Shown here piece after piece: positions 1-8,400 of a stretch of DNA of 64,000 bases. A model generated the notes under the pieces. It saw nothing but the letters and a program-made list of their open reading frames with translations. It had not been told where the DNA came from and did not search any database. The translations under genes were made by a program, and so were the position numbers. The first letter of the stretch is position 1. Every line of letters begins with the position of its first letter. This stretch comes from Chthonomonas sp. UBA2387 (GTDB lineage: Bacteria > Armatimonadota > Fimbriimonadia > Fimbriimonadales > Fimbriimonadaceae), in contig DDSP01000025.1 of the NCBI GenBank assembly GCA_002343445.1, forward strand, positions 62,001 through 126,000. The letters run 5' to 3'.

Positions 1-762
1 CGGCGTCCATTGATGGAACGGCACGAACGCGGCCTTGAATCCGAGGCCGAACAGCAGCAAGACCAAGCCGAACAGCATCAGGTTGCGGCTCGACTCGTCG
101 CCCGGGTTCCAAGCGCTGGCGATGCCGTCCAAATGCAGCGTGCCCGTCGCACCGTAGAGCATGGCGATGCCGTAGAGCAGGAACGCACTGGCGAAGGAGC
201 CCAACAGGAAGTACTTGAGCGCCGACTCCTCGGACTTCTGCTCGCCCCGGCTCATGCCCGCCAGGACGTACAGGGCGATGGAGAGCACTTCGAGGCCCAA
301 GAACAGCATCAGCAGGTTCTTGGTCGTGGCCATGATCATCGCGCCCGAGGCCGACCACAAGAGCAAGGGATAGAACTCGCCGTAGGCGATGCGTTTGGCG
401 CGCAGGTAACCCTCGCTGAACATCACCGTGAGGCCGGTGACGAGGATCAGGATGAGTTGGATGGCGGAACCGAAGCGGTCGCGCAGCACCATTGTGCCGA
501 ACGATTCGAGGTCGGCGGCGCCGAACTGGGCCACCACCGAAACCCCGGCGGCGAAGAGACCGACCAGCGTGGTCAAGACGATCGCGTTGTTGTTCCGCTT
601 GGGCCGCAGCATCTCGATGATGAGGCCGAGGATGCCGGTGCAGACGACCAGCGTCACCGGCAAAATCGAGGCCCAGTCCACGGTTGGCGGCGTGAACGTC
701 TTCGCCAAGGCGTCGTTCATGGCCTTGGCGGCGGCGGTGGAATCGGCAAAGGTGCTAAGCAT
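1..762 (-). CDS. nuoN: NADH-quinone oxidoreductase subunit N, partial (3' end beyond the window)
   Basis: Antiporter-like membrane subunit N of proton-pumping complex I. The ATG is at 762 and 254 codons are visible; the rest lies beyond the left edge. The translation is hydrophobic, with a first membrane helix near residues 30-50. It carries the family's conserved stretches FLGLEVLSIALYVL (holding the key membrane glutamate) and GFKAAFVPFHQWTP (holding the key lysine) at the visible end. It is the last visible gene of a minus-strand nuoH-J-K-L-M-uroD-like-N operon, and its start overlaps the end of the uroD-like gene by 8 bases, which suggests coupled translation. Identification is by motif and operon position; I am confident. 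Confidence 0.95.
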   Translation of the reverse strand, partial: MLSTFADSTAAAKAMNDALAKTFTPPTVDWASILPVTLVVCTGILGLIIEMLRPKRNNNAIVLTTLVGLFAAGVSVVAQFGAADLESFGTMVLRDRFGSAIQLILILVTGLTVMFSEGYLRAKRIAYGEFYPLLLWSASGAMIMATTKNLLMLFLGLEVLSIALYVLAGMSRGEQKSEESALKYFLLGSFASAFLLYGIAMLYGATGTLHLDGIASAWNPGDESSRNLMLFGLVLLLFGLGFKAAFVPFHQWTP

Positions 763-1387
763 GGGCGTCAACCGGTTCCCGGGCAAAGAGCGGGGCCGAA
801 GCGAGATCGAGAACGATGTCGGCGTCGGGATGCGCCGCGATGAGCGCACCTTGACGCAGCGACCGGACTTCGCCGACGGTCATCGGCGAGCGGTCCACTT
901 CCCAACCGAAGAATCGGGCGGGCAGGTCGGAAACAAAATCAATGTAGGGGTCCGTGCCCTCGACGAAGAGCACGTTGAACGCATCTTCGAACTCGGCCAG
1001 GATGGCGCGGTCAACCTCCAAGTGGTGGCCGCCGTATTCCATCGGCGTCGAGGCGTCGGGCGTTGCGCCAACGACGCGGTAGAACACGCCGTCCGCGCCG
1101 GATTCCAGCGCGTGCGCGATCTCGGCCCGCGTTTCGGCGGCGAGCCGCTCCAACTCCGAGCCGCCCTGGGTGGGGTCCTCGGCGAGCAAGGCGTTCAAGT
1201 CGCGATCGTTGGCTTTGGCTCGGCCGTAGGGGTTCAAGACCTCAACGACTTGCATGCGATCGCCCGAGGGCGCCAGTTGCGCGACCGTGGCGCAGACGAC
1301 GAGGTCGGCGTCCCTTCTGCCCGCGGTGACATGGGCTTCGACCGCGCCGCCCCGTGCCGCCGCCACCACTCGCTCGCGCGGCGTCAA
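755..1387 (-). CDS. Short uroporphyrinogen decarboxylase (URO-D)-like protein inside the nuo operon
   Basis: A 210-residue protein starting at TTG 1387, which overlaps the nuoM stop (TTGA), and ending 8 bases into nuoN. It opens with TPRERVVAAARGG, the usual opening of the UroD-like family. The middle resembles the UroD barrel: ALESGADGVFYRVVGA, then FNVLFVEGTDPYIDFVSDLP, then ARFFGWEVD. True uroporphyrinogen decarboxylases and UroD-type corrinoid methyltransferases have about 340 residues, so this copy is shortened, mainly after the N-terminal motif. Whether it still decarboxylates, methylates or only binds a ligand cannot be told. Its place between nuoM and nuoN, with overlaps on both sides, implies co-translation with the membrane arm of complex I. 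Family assignment is from sequence resemblance; the function is unknown. Confidence 0.75.
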   Translation of the reverse strand: MTPRERVVAAARGGAVEAHVTAGRRDADLVVCATVAQLAPSGDRMQVVEVLNPYGRAKANDRDLNALLAEDPTQGGSELERLAAETRAEIAHALESGADGVFYRVVGATPDASTPMEYGGHHLEVDRAILAEFEDAFNVLFVEGTDPYIDFVSDLPARFFGWEVDRSPMTVGEVRSLRQGALIAAHPDADIVLDLASAPLFAREPVDAHA

Positions 1388-3120
1388 TGCGGTTCGGCCC
1401 CCTCGCCGGTCAGTTTGGGGATGATCGGTTCCTCGGATTCGGACTCGGGATAGAAATTCGCGGGAACGACCACGTTGACGGTCTCCCAGGCGTCGCCGGC
1501 CCGTTCGCGCGGGGTCACCTGGACCAGGTTGCCCTTGTTGTCGATCTCGGTTTCCAGGTTGGTCCAACTCGGCCGGTCGCCTTCGGGGTTCAGCGCCATC
1601 ATGCGGATCGCCGCGATGCTGGGCTCCATGGGCTTCAAGAACGTGTTGGGATACAGGCCGCCCCAGAACACGAACACGATGAGCAGGCTGCACATGGCGA
1701 CTTCCCACCGCTTGAGGTCTTTGAGCCGCTTCAGATCCGGATTGGTGATAGGACCGTAGAACACCTTCTGGAACATCCACAGCAGGTAAACGGCCGCGAA
1801 GATGACGCCCGCGCCAGCAAGCACGACGTAGGCGAACGGGATGCCGTACAGGCCCTTGGCCGCCGTATCGAACCCGCCGAGCAATGCCATGAACTCGCCG
1901 ATGAACCCGTTGGTGCCCGGCAGGCCGACGCTTGAGAGCATCACGATGAGGAACAGCGCCGAGTAGACCGGCATCTGCGCCTTCAGGCCGCCGTAGTCCG
2001 AGAACTTGCGAGTGTGGGTGCGCTCGTAGAGCAAGCCCACCATCAAGAACAACGCGCCCGTGCTGATACCGTGGGCCAGTTGCTGGTAGCTCGCGCCGAC
2101 CAGACCCGTGTGGTTCAGCGTGAAAATCCCGAACAGCACAAAGCCCATGTGCGCCACGGACGAGTAGGCGATGAGCTTCTTGACGTCGGTCTGCATTGCG
2201 GCCACGATCGCGCCATACAGGATGCCGATCACGGCCAACGCCACCACCTTCCCGGCCTCCTTCTGGACGGCATCGGGGAAGAAGGGCAGGACGAACCGCA
2301 GGAACCCGTAGGTCCCCATCTTCAGCAAGACGCCCGCCAAGATGACCGAGCCCGCCGTCGGCGCTTCGACGTGCGCGTCCGGCAGCCACGTGTGGAAGGG
2401 AAACGCCGGGGTCTTGATGAGGAACGCCAAAGTGAACGCCCAGAACAGCAGCGGCTGCAGGTGCATCGCCGTGGACCAGAACGTTCCTCCCGCGACGAGA
2501 TTCTGGATGTCTGCGATCGCGAACGACCGCTCGCCCGTGATGCCCGCGTACTGGCCGCTCATCCAGATCATGCCGATGAGCATGAAGATCGAGCCTGCGA
2601 ACGTGTAGATGAAGAACTTGTTCGCCGCGTAGCTTCGTCGCTCGCCTCCCCAGATCGCGATGAGGAAGTACATCGGGATCAGGCTGGCCTCGAAGAACGT
2701 GTAGAACAGGATCATGTCCATGCTCACGAACACGCCCAACATGGCCGTTTCGAGCACGAGAAGCAGCACCATGTACTCCTTCACGCGGTTGCTCACGTAG
2801 AAGCTGAACCAGATCGAGATGATCGAAAGGAAGGTGGTGAGCATCACCAGCCAGATGCTGAGGCCGTCCACGCCGACCCGGTAATGGATCCCGAACTGGG
2901 GAATCCACGGCACAAATTCGGTCATCTGGAAGTGGTACGTCGTCGCATCGAACCGCTGGTACAGCACCATCGAGACGCCGAACGTCAGGATCGAGACGAG
3001 CAGGGCGCCGTACCGGTGGGTGTTCGGAAACTCCTTGGGCAGCAGCATGAGCGCGATCGCGCCCAACAGCGGCAGGAAGGTCACCACCGAGACGAGTCCG
3101 AGACCGGTGGGCTCGTTCAT
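1384..3120 (-). CDS. nuoM: NADH-quinone oxidoreductase subunit M
   Basis: Antiporter-like subunit M of complex I; 578 residues in the cytoplasmic membrane. The ATG at 3120 overlaps the nuoL stop codon (ATGA), which fixes the start. The N-terminus (LGLVSVVTFLPLLGAIALML) is a membrane helix. Family motifs are visible: FYTFFEASLIPMYFLIAIWG contains the conserved glutamate, and AFLIKTPAFPFHTWLPDAH and VAHMGFVLFGIF contain the lysine and histidine residues of the proton path. A soluble C-terminal tail of about 90 residues, longer than in E. coli NuoM, follows the last helices and is charged. It is translationally coupled upstream to nuoL and downstream to the uroD-like gene. Confidence 0.97.
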   Translation of the reverse strand: MNEPTGLGLVSVVTFLPLLGAIALMLLPKEFPNTHRYGALLVSILTFGVSMVLYQRFDATTYHFQMTEFVPWIPQFGIHYRVGVDGLSIWLVMLTTFLSIISIWFSFYVSNRVKEYMVLLLVLETAMLGVFVSMDMILFYTFFEASLIPMYFLIAIWGGERRSYAANKFFIYTFAGSIFMLIGMIWMSGQYAGITGERSFAIADIQNLVAGGTFWSTAMHLQPLLFWAFTLAFLIKTPAFPFHTWLPDAHVEAPTAGSVILAGVLLKMGTYGFLRFVLPFFPDAVQKEAGKVVALAVIGILYGAIVAAMQTDVKKLIAYSSVAHMGFVLFGIFTLNHTGLVGASYQQLAHGISTGALFLMVGLLYERTHTRKFSDYGGLKAQMPVYSALFLIVMLSSVGLPGTNGFIGEFMALLGGFDTAAKGLYGIPFAYVVLAGAGVIFAAVYLLWMFQKVFYGPITNPDLKRLKDLKRWEVAMCSLLIVFVFWGGLYPNTFLKPMEPSIAAIRMMALNPEGDRPSWTNLETEIDNKGNLVQVTPRERAGDAWETVNVVVPANFYPESESEEPIIPKLTGEGAEPH

Positions 3121-5378
3121 CGCACACCTCCGCTCAGAGCCGAAACCAGATAGACGAGCAACGCAACGCCTCCCATCAGCATCACCAAGGCATAGCCTCG
3201 AACATAACCCGTTTGCGCCTGCCGAGCGAGACCGCCCAGCCCTTGAGCGACGACGCCCGTCAGGTTGACGATGCCGTCCACCACCTTCTGGTCGAGCGCG
3301 GCGCACGCGTTGCCGACCGTCTTGCCGCCTTCGTACACCAGCAGCTTGAGGATGAAGGCGTCGTAGCCGAACTGGTTCATCGCCCACAGGCGGAACTTGG
3401 CCCAACGGCTCATGTCGAAGCCTTCTTTGTCGGGCAGACGCTTGCCATAGACGGCCCACGCGTAGGCCAGACCGATGAGCATGACGAGCACCGAGAGGCC
3501 GACCAGCGCCATCTTGTTGCCGAGCATCCCGTGCGGGTGCCCGCTGACGGCCTCGGGGTCGATGACGGGGTGGCCCTTGATCATCGTCAGGCCCGTGCCG
3601 TGTTCGCCGCCGAACGGCGGGTAGAGCCAGTTCTGGAAGGCGTGGTGGTGCTCCATGAAGTAGGCGGTTCCACCGGTCGAGAGCAACGCCAAAACGGCGA
3701 GGGGCACCCACATGCTCACGGGCACTTCCTTCGGCTTGTACTCGGGCGTCAGGTGGTGGTGGTGCTCGTGCGGCTCCAGGGCCTCGCGGCGCTCCATCTC
3801 CTCGTCGGTGTAGAAGAAGCCGTGCGGGTCCTCGTGGGCGTGCCCGTGGTGGTGGGCGTGCGCATGGTGCCCGTGGTCCGCATGGTGCCCGTGGTCCGCA
3901 TGGGCGTGGTGGTCTGCGTGTGCGGCCTCATAGGTTTCGGGTTGCTGCCAGCGGCCCTGCGCCCCGCCAAAGGTCAGAAGGGTCATGCGGGTCATGTAGG
4001 CCGTGGTCAGGGCCGCACCGACCAGCAGCAGCCAGCCTGTGAATTCGGTGCTTCCGCCGAGGAACGTGGCGTGATGGTTGCCGAGCGCCGCCGCGATGAT
4101 GGCCTCCTTCGAATAGAAGCCCGCGAACAGGTACGGCACGCCGATGATCGCCAGCCAGCCGACGGTCATGGTGGCCGTCGTGATCGGGATGTACTTCCTC
4201 AGGTTGCCGTACCAGCGCATGTCCTGCTCGTGCGCCATGGCGTGAATGACCGCGCCCGAGCCAAGGAACAGCAGGGCCTTGAAGAACGCGTGGGTGACCA
4301 CGTGGAACATGCCAGCCCAATACGCGCCGACACCGCACGCCACAAACATGTAGCCGAGTTGCGACACGGTGGAATACGCCAAAACTTTCTTGATGTCCGT
4401 CTGGCCGAACGCGATGAGTGCGGCGAACAGGGCCGTGAACGTGCCGACGACCGCGACCACGCCGCTCGCCACCGGCGAGAACTCGAACACGACGTGCATG
4501 CGGTTGACCATCACGACGCCGGCGGTGACCATCGTGGCCGCGTGGATCAGGGCCGAAACCGGCGTGGGACCGGCCATCGCGTCGGGCAACCAGTTGTAGA
4601 GCGGGAACTGAGCGGACTTGCCCATCGCACCGACGAACAGGAGCAGGGCGATGAGCGTGGCGATGCCGGGGTTCTCGCTGAGAAGGCTGGCCAGCACCGG
4701 CAGCATGCGGTCGAAGCTCAGGTAGCGGCCATCGCCCGTCGGGAAGCGGTCGGCATTCGTGCCGAGGAACGCGACGATGGCGAACATGCCGAGCATGAAG
4801 CCCCAGTCGCCGACGCGGTTGGTGATGAACGCCTTGTTGGCGGCTTTCGCGTTGGCGATGTCCTTGTACCAAAAGCCGATGAGCAGATAGCTGCATAGGC
4901 CCACGCCTTCCCAGCCGATGAACATCATGGCCAGGTTGTTGCCCAGCACCAAGATGAGCATGGCGGCGATGAACAGGTTGAGGTAGGTGAAGAACCGCGT
5001 GTAGTCGCGCTCTTCGGCCATGTAGCCCGTGGCGTACAGGTGGATGAGCGAGCCGATGCCCGTGACCACGAGCACCATGGTCATCGAAAGCGGATCAATG
5101 ACCACCTCGAAGGGGATGCTGATCGAGTAGACCGTGATCCAATCGAACAGGGTCATCACGACCGACCGGCTGGTGGCGGGCATGTCGAGCAGCGTGAGCG
5201 TCAGTCCTGCGCCGAGAACGAACGCGGCGGCGATGGGCAACACGGCCAGCGTGCCCGCGACCTTCTTGCCGTAGGTTCGTCCAAAGAGGCCGACGATGCG
5301 CTGGCCGAGCAGCGATTGGATCAGGAATCCGATCACCGGCAGCGCGAGGACCCACCAGATCAATTCGAAGTTGCCCAT
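3117..5378 (-). CDS. nuoL: NADH-quinone oxidoreductase subunit L with a histidine-rich loop
   Basis: Antiporter-like subunit L of complex I; 753 residues, longer than the roughly 610 of E. coli. The ATG at 5378 follows the nuoK stop after two bases. Conserved parts include FIGWEGVGLCSYLLIGFWY (with the key glutamate), AQFPLYNWLPDAMAGPTPVS and IHAATMVTAGVVMVNR. A loop at about residues 485-517 is made almost only of His, Ala, Asp and Gly (for example HADHHAHADHGHHADHGHH), and a second short His cluster (HEHHHH) follows. These are not part of the normal fold and may bind metal; that is inference. The C-terminus returns to a hydrophobic helix. Confidence 0.97.
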   Translation of the reverse strand: MGNFELIWWVLALPVIGFLIQSLLGQRIVGLFGRTYGKKVAGTLAVLPIAAAFVLGAGLTLTLLDMPATSRSVVMTLFDWITVYSISIPFEVVIDPLSMTMVLVVTGIGSLIHLYATGYMAEERDYTRFFTYLNLFIAAMLILVLGNNLAMMFIGWEGVGLCSYLLIGFWYKDIANAKAANKAFITNRVGDWGFMLGMFAIVAFLGTNADRFPTGDGRYLSFDRMLPVLASLLSENPGIATLIALLLFVGAMGKSAQFPLYNWLPDAMAGPTPVSALIHAATMVTAGVVMVNRMHVVFEFSPVASGVVAVVGTFTALFAALIAFGQTDIKKVLAYSTVSQLGYMFVACGVGAYWAGMFHVVTHAFFKALLFLGSGAVIHAMAHEQDMRWYGNLRKYIPITTATMTVGWLAIIGVPYLFAGFYSKEAIIAAALGNHHATFLGGSTEFTGWLLLVGAALTTAYMTRMTLLTFGGAQGRWQQPETYEAAHADHHAHADHGHHADHGHHAHAHHHGHAHEDPHGFFYTDEEMERREALEPHEHHHHLTPEYKPKEVPVSMWVPLAVLALLSTGGTAYFMEHHHAFQNWLYPPFGGEHGTGLTMIKGHPVIDPEAVSGHPHGMLGNKMALVGLSVLVMLIGLAYAWAVYGKRLPDKEGFDMSRWAKFRLWAMNQFGYDAFILKLLVYEGGKTVGNACAALDQKVVDGIVNLTGVVAQGLGGLARQAQTGYVRGYALVMLMGGVALLVYLVSALSGGVR
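3861..3896. repeat. 18-bp tandem duplication in the His-rich part of nuoL
   Basis: The 18-base unit cgcatggtgcccgtggtc occurs twice in direct succession (3861-3878 and 3879-3896) and begins a third time at 3897. On the minus strand each copy encodes part of the His/Asp/Gly loop. It shows that the histidine-rich region has grown by in-frame slippage or unequal crossover. Confidence 0.9.
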
Positions 5379-5380
5379 TG

Positions 5381-5722
5381 TCAGCCTTTCAAAAGGTTCA
5401 TTTCGTCGATGTCGATCTCGTTCCGCAGGCGGTAGATCGCCATGATGATGCCGAGCCCGACCGCGACTTCCGCCGCCGCGACGGCCATTACGAACACCAC
5501 CATCATCTGGCCGCTCATGAACGACTCGGCCCGGTCGGCGAGTGCGGCGGTCGTGGGGGTGAATCGGGCGAACGCGAGGAACGTCAGGTTCACGGCGTTC
5601 AGCATCAGTTCGATGCACATGAAGATCACGATGGGGTTGCGGCGCACGATCACGCCCACCGCCCCGATCGAGAACATGATCAGGCCCAGCGTCAGGTAAT
5701 CGGCGAGGTTGTTCCCGGTCAT
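5381..5722 (-). CDS. nuoK: NADH-quinone oxidoreductase subunit K
   Basis: Small membrane subunit K of complex I (MrpC-like), 113 residues with three predicted helices. The ATG at 5722 overlaps the nuoJ stop. The two buried glutamates of the family sit in FMCIELMLNAVNLTF and VAAAEVAVGLGIIMAIYR. Size and order (J-K-L) are normal for the family. Confidence 0.97.
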   Translation of the reverse strand: MTGNNLADYLTLGLIMFSIGAVGVIVRRNPIVIFMCIELMLNAVNLTFLAFARFTPTTAALADRAESFMSGQMMVVFVMAVAAAEVAVGLGIIMAIYRLRNEIDIDEMNLLKG

Positions 5723-6210
5723 AGTTTCCTCTTCGCGAGCATGATGGACCCGACGATGCCGATGAGGAGCAGGATGCTCGCGATCTCGAACGGCCAGACG
5801 TAGTGGGTGAACAGCACGCGGCCCAGCGCCTGCGGGCTGCCGAACGAATCGGGCGCCTGCGGCTTGTCGAAGTACTGGAAGTTCGCGAACACCTGCGAGG
5901 CGATCACGGCAGCCAGCGCGAAGCCGAATCCGAAGCCAAGCACCGTCCTGAACTCGAACCGCTCCTTCCACGTCTGGGGCCCGCCCAGGTTCAAGAGCAT
6001 GATGACGAAAAGGAACAGCACCATGATCGCGCCCGTGTAGACCACGATCTGGGTGATGCCGAGCAGTTCCGTCTTTAGCCCGAAGTAGATGAACGCCAGC
6101 GTGAAGAAGTTGAACACCAGGCACAGCGCCGAGCGGACCGGACTGGAAAACAGCACGACGCCCAACGCCGCAAGGATGGCGATGGTCGAGAGCACCATGA
6201 AGACGGTCAT
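5719..6210 (-). CDS. nuoJ: NADH-quinone oxidoreductase subunit J
   Basis: Membrane subunit J of complex I, 163 residues, with helices throughout. The ATG at 6210 overlaps the nuoH stop codon (ATGG across 6207-6210). The motifs SALCLVFNFFTLAFIYFGL and GITQIVVYTGAIMVLFLFVI, including the pi-bulge helix with its conserved Tyr-Thr-Gly, are typical. It follows nuoH directly, so the nuoI gene usually found between H and J is missing here. Confidence 0.96.
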   Translation of the reverse strand: MTVFMVLSTIAILAALGVVLFSSPVRSALCLVFNFFTLAFIYFGLKTELLGITQIVVYTGAIMVLFLFVIMLLNLGGPQTWKERFEFRTVLGFGFGFALAAVIASQVFANFQYFDKPQAPDSFGSPQALGRVLFTHYVWPFEIASILLLIGIVGSIMLAKRKL

Positions 6211-7508
6211 GGGCGCACCTCCTTGGTGGGGTCGACCAAGGCAATGGGACGCCGTTTTTCCGCCCCCTCGGTCATGCGGATGCGGCCTTGGGCGTACCAG
6301 CCCGACTTGCTCGTGGCGCTCACCACGTTGAGATACAGCACGTAGACGATGGCCAGCGCGACGAACATCGCGATCCAGCCGCCGGCCGGACCGTACAGTT
6401 TGGTGCACATGATCCAAATCGCGACGACGATGAAGTTGGCGACGGCCATCGGCAGGAGCGACTTCCACCCCAGCGACATGAGTTGGTCGTACCGGAGACG
6501 GGGGAGCGTGGCCCGGAGCCAGATATAGAACGTGATGCCGCCGGCGCACTTGCCCAGAAACCAAAGCGGTGCGAGCCAGTAGTTCGCGCCGTCCATCACG
6601 CGGGCGAGCGGGGCGACGGCGGGAACCTGCGCGGCCAGCACGTCCCAGTTGACGGGCAGCATGTTCCAGCCGCCGAGGAAGACGGTGGCGAACACACCGC
6701 CGAAGATGAACATGGTCGCGTACTCGCCCATGAAGAACACGGCGAACTTCATCGAGGAATATTCCGTGTGGTAGCCCGCGATGATCTCGTTCTCGGCTTC
6801 GGGGAGGTCGAACGGTGCGCGGTTCGTCTCGGCCACCATGCAGATGAGGAAGATGACGGCGGCGATGAACCCGAACGGCGTGAAGATGAACCAGTTCTGG
6901 AACACGGCGGCGGCGTCCCATCCCCACAGCGGCTTCATCTGCTCGGCCACCATGTCGGTGAGTTTGAGCGAACCCGTCGCCATGACGATGCCCGCCAGCG
7001 AGACCGACATCGCGAGTTCGTAGCTGATCAATTGCGCCGACGCTCGCAAGCCGCCGAGCAGCGAGTACTTGTTGTTCGAGGCGTACCCGGACAGCACGAC
7101 GCCGTAGACGCCCAGCGACGAGATGGCGAGGATGTAAAGGATGCCGATGTTGACGTCGGCGATGGGCGTCCAGTGCATGAGCGGCCCGTAGTGGGGTCCC
7201 CAAGGCAGGGTCGCGCCGATGGCGAACGCGGGAAAGAGGGCGACTGCAGGGGCCACGAAGTAGATCAGCCGGTCCACGGCGGCGGGCGTGATGTCTTCTT
7301 TGAAGAAGAGCTTGACACCGTCCGCGATGGGCTGAAGGAGTCCGAACGGGCCGACCCGGTTGGGTCCGATGCGGTCCTGCATCCAGCTGAGCAACCGCCT
7401 CTCCCACCAGATCAGGCCGGGGACGATGATCAAGACCGGAAGGACAAACACCAAGACCCGGATGGTGGCCTGGACGGCAGGGCTCTGCTGGATCAACCAG
7501 TCGGTCAT
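6207..7508 (-). CDS. nuoH: NADH-quinone oxidoreductase subunit H
   Basis: Subunit H of complex I, the membrane subunit at the quinone-binding junction; 433 residues against about 325 in E. coli. ERRLLSWMQDRIGPNRVGPF near residue 40 and VAETNRAPFDLPEAENEIIAG near residue 215, both diagnostic, are intact and carry the acidic residues of the quinone channel. The extra length includes a segment near residue 295 and a basic C-terminal tail. It is the first gene of the cluster: the start at 7508 is preceded by a -10-like box with only nine bases between, and the next gene upstream is divergent. Confidence 0.97.
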   Translation of the reverse strand: MTDWLIQQSPAVQATIRVLVFVLPVLIIVPGLIWWERRLLSWMQDRIGPNRVGPFGLLQPIADGVKLFFKEDITPAAVDRLIYFVAPAVALFPAFAIGATLPWGPHYGPLMHWTPIADVNIGILYILAISSLGVYGVVLSGYASNNKYSLLGGLRASAQLISYELAMSVSLAGIVMATGSLKLTDMVAEQMKPLWGWDAAAVFQNWFIFTPFGFIAAVIFLICMVAETNRAPFDLPEAENEIIAGYHTEYSSMKFAVFFMGEYATMFIFGGVFATVFLGGWNMLPVNWDVLAAQVPAVAPLARVMDGANYWLAPLWFLGKCAGGITFYIWLRATLPRLRYDQLMSLGWKSLLPMAVANFIVVAIWIMCTKLYGPAGGWIAMFVALAIVYVLYLNVVSATSKSGWYAQGRIRMTEGAEKRRPIALVDPTKEVRP

Positions 7509-7517
7509 GCAACCGTA

Positions 7518-7523
7518 ACTGTA
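7518..7523 (-). promoter_or_regulatory. Putative -10 box of the nuo operon (leaderless type)
   Basis: On the minus strand TACAGT ends nine bases before the nuoH ATG. No ribosome-binding site fits between, so the transcript may start at or just before the start codon. No clear -35 box is seen. Confidence 0.5.
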
Positions 7524-7560
7524 CCTTGAGCAAGGGACGCTCGTCTCCCCAACGATGGGC

Positions 7561-7566
7561 TAAACT
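7561..7566 (+). promoter_or_regulatory. Putative -10 box of the endonuclease/phosphatase-family gene
   Basis: TAAACT lies 39 bases before the ATG at 7606. The leader between holds gaggggcgagtggagcg, whose GAGG or GGAG parts could bind the ribosome. Confidence 0.35.
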
Positions 7567-7605
7567 TCCCCACCGCCTCCGCTGCGAGGGGCGAGTGGAG
7601 CGCGG

Positions 7606-8370
7606 ATGATCGCAACAATCCTCGCAATGGGCCTGCTGACCATGACTCAAGACGCCGCCGACCCATACCAGGGAACCCTCAAGGTCGTCACCTACAACAT
7701 CCATCACGGTGAAGGCATCGATGGTCGTTTGGATCTGCCGCGCATCGCCGAACTCATCCGCCGCGAAGACCCCGACCTGGTCGCCCTGCAAGAACTCGAC
7801 GTCAAGACCACGCGCGTCGGCGGGGCGGACCAGTTGGCCGAATTGGCCCAAGCCACCGGCCTCCACGGGGCGTTCGGCAAAGCGATCGCCTATGCAGGCG
7901 GCGATTACGGCGTCGGCATCCTCAGCCGTTGGCCGTTGACGGTCATCGAGAACCGCGCCCTGCCGAGTTCGCCGGAGCGCGAAGCGCGCACCGCTTTGGT
8001 CGCGCGCGTCGCCACGCCTTTCGGCTCGGTTCGAGTCATCAGCACCCACCTGGATCACAAGTCTGTCGAGGACCGCACGCGCCAAGCCGTCGTGGTCGCC
8101 TCGCTCGCCGGCCCGGAACCCACGCTCGTTGCTGGCGACCTCAATGATCTGGCTTCCAGCCCCGCGCTCGCCCCAGTCGCCGAGGCGTTTCTGGACGCAG
8201 GCAAGGCTCTCGACCTGCCCACCTATCCTTCGGACAAGCCGGCCCAACGCATCGACTACATCCTGGGACATCCCAAGGACTCGTGGAAGGTGATCGAGTT
8301 TCGGGTGCTGGTCGAAGCCGTCGCTTCCGACCACCGCCCCGTGGTCGCCGTGCTCGCCTACGGTCGCTGA
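7606..8370 (+). CDS. Endonuclease/exonuclease/phosphatase-family protein, probably exported
   Basis: A 254-residue member of the metal-dependent EEP fold (DNase I/sphingomyelinase-like). The motifs appear in order: TYNIHHGEG near residue 28, LQELD near 60, STHLDHKS near 145, AGDLND near 175, RIDYILG near 210 and SDHRPV near 240; together these supply the catalytic Asp, Glu and His residues. The first 20 residues are hydrophobic and may be a signal peptide, so the protein probably acts outside the cytoplasm, on a phosphodiester or phospholipid. The substrate cannot be named from the sequence. It is divergent from nuoH and is followed closely by rimI on the same strand. Confidence 0.88.
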   Translation: MIATILAMGLLTMTQDAADPYQGTLKVVTYNIHHGEGIDGRLDLPRIAELIRREDPDLVALQELDVKTTRVGGADQLAELAQATGLHGAFGKAIAYAGGDYGVGILSRWPLTVIENRALPSSPEREARTALVARVATPFGSVRVISTHLDHKSVEDRTRQAVVVASLAGPEPTLVAGDLNDLASSPALAPVAEAFLDAGKALDLPTYPSDKPAQRIDYILGHPKDSWKVIEFRVLVEAVASDHRPVVAVLAYGR

Positions 8371-8400
8371 CACACCCACTTGGTATCCTCTCTAGAGCCG

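Noticed and set aside
3213..4898. Long plus-strand frame over nuoL
   Set aside because: A reverse-strand shadow of a GC-rich gene; Arg/Ala/Gly-rich with no motif.
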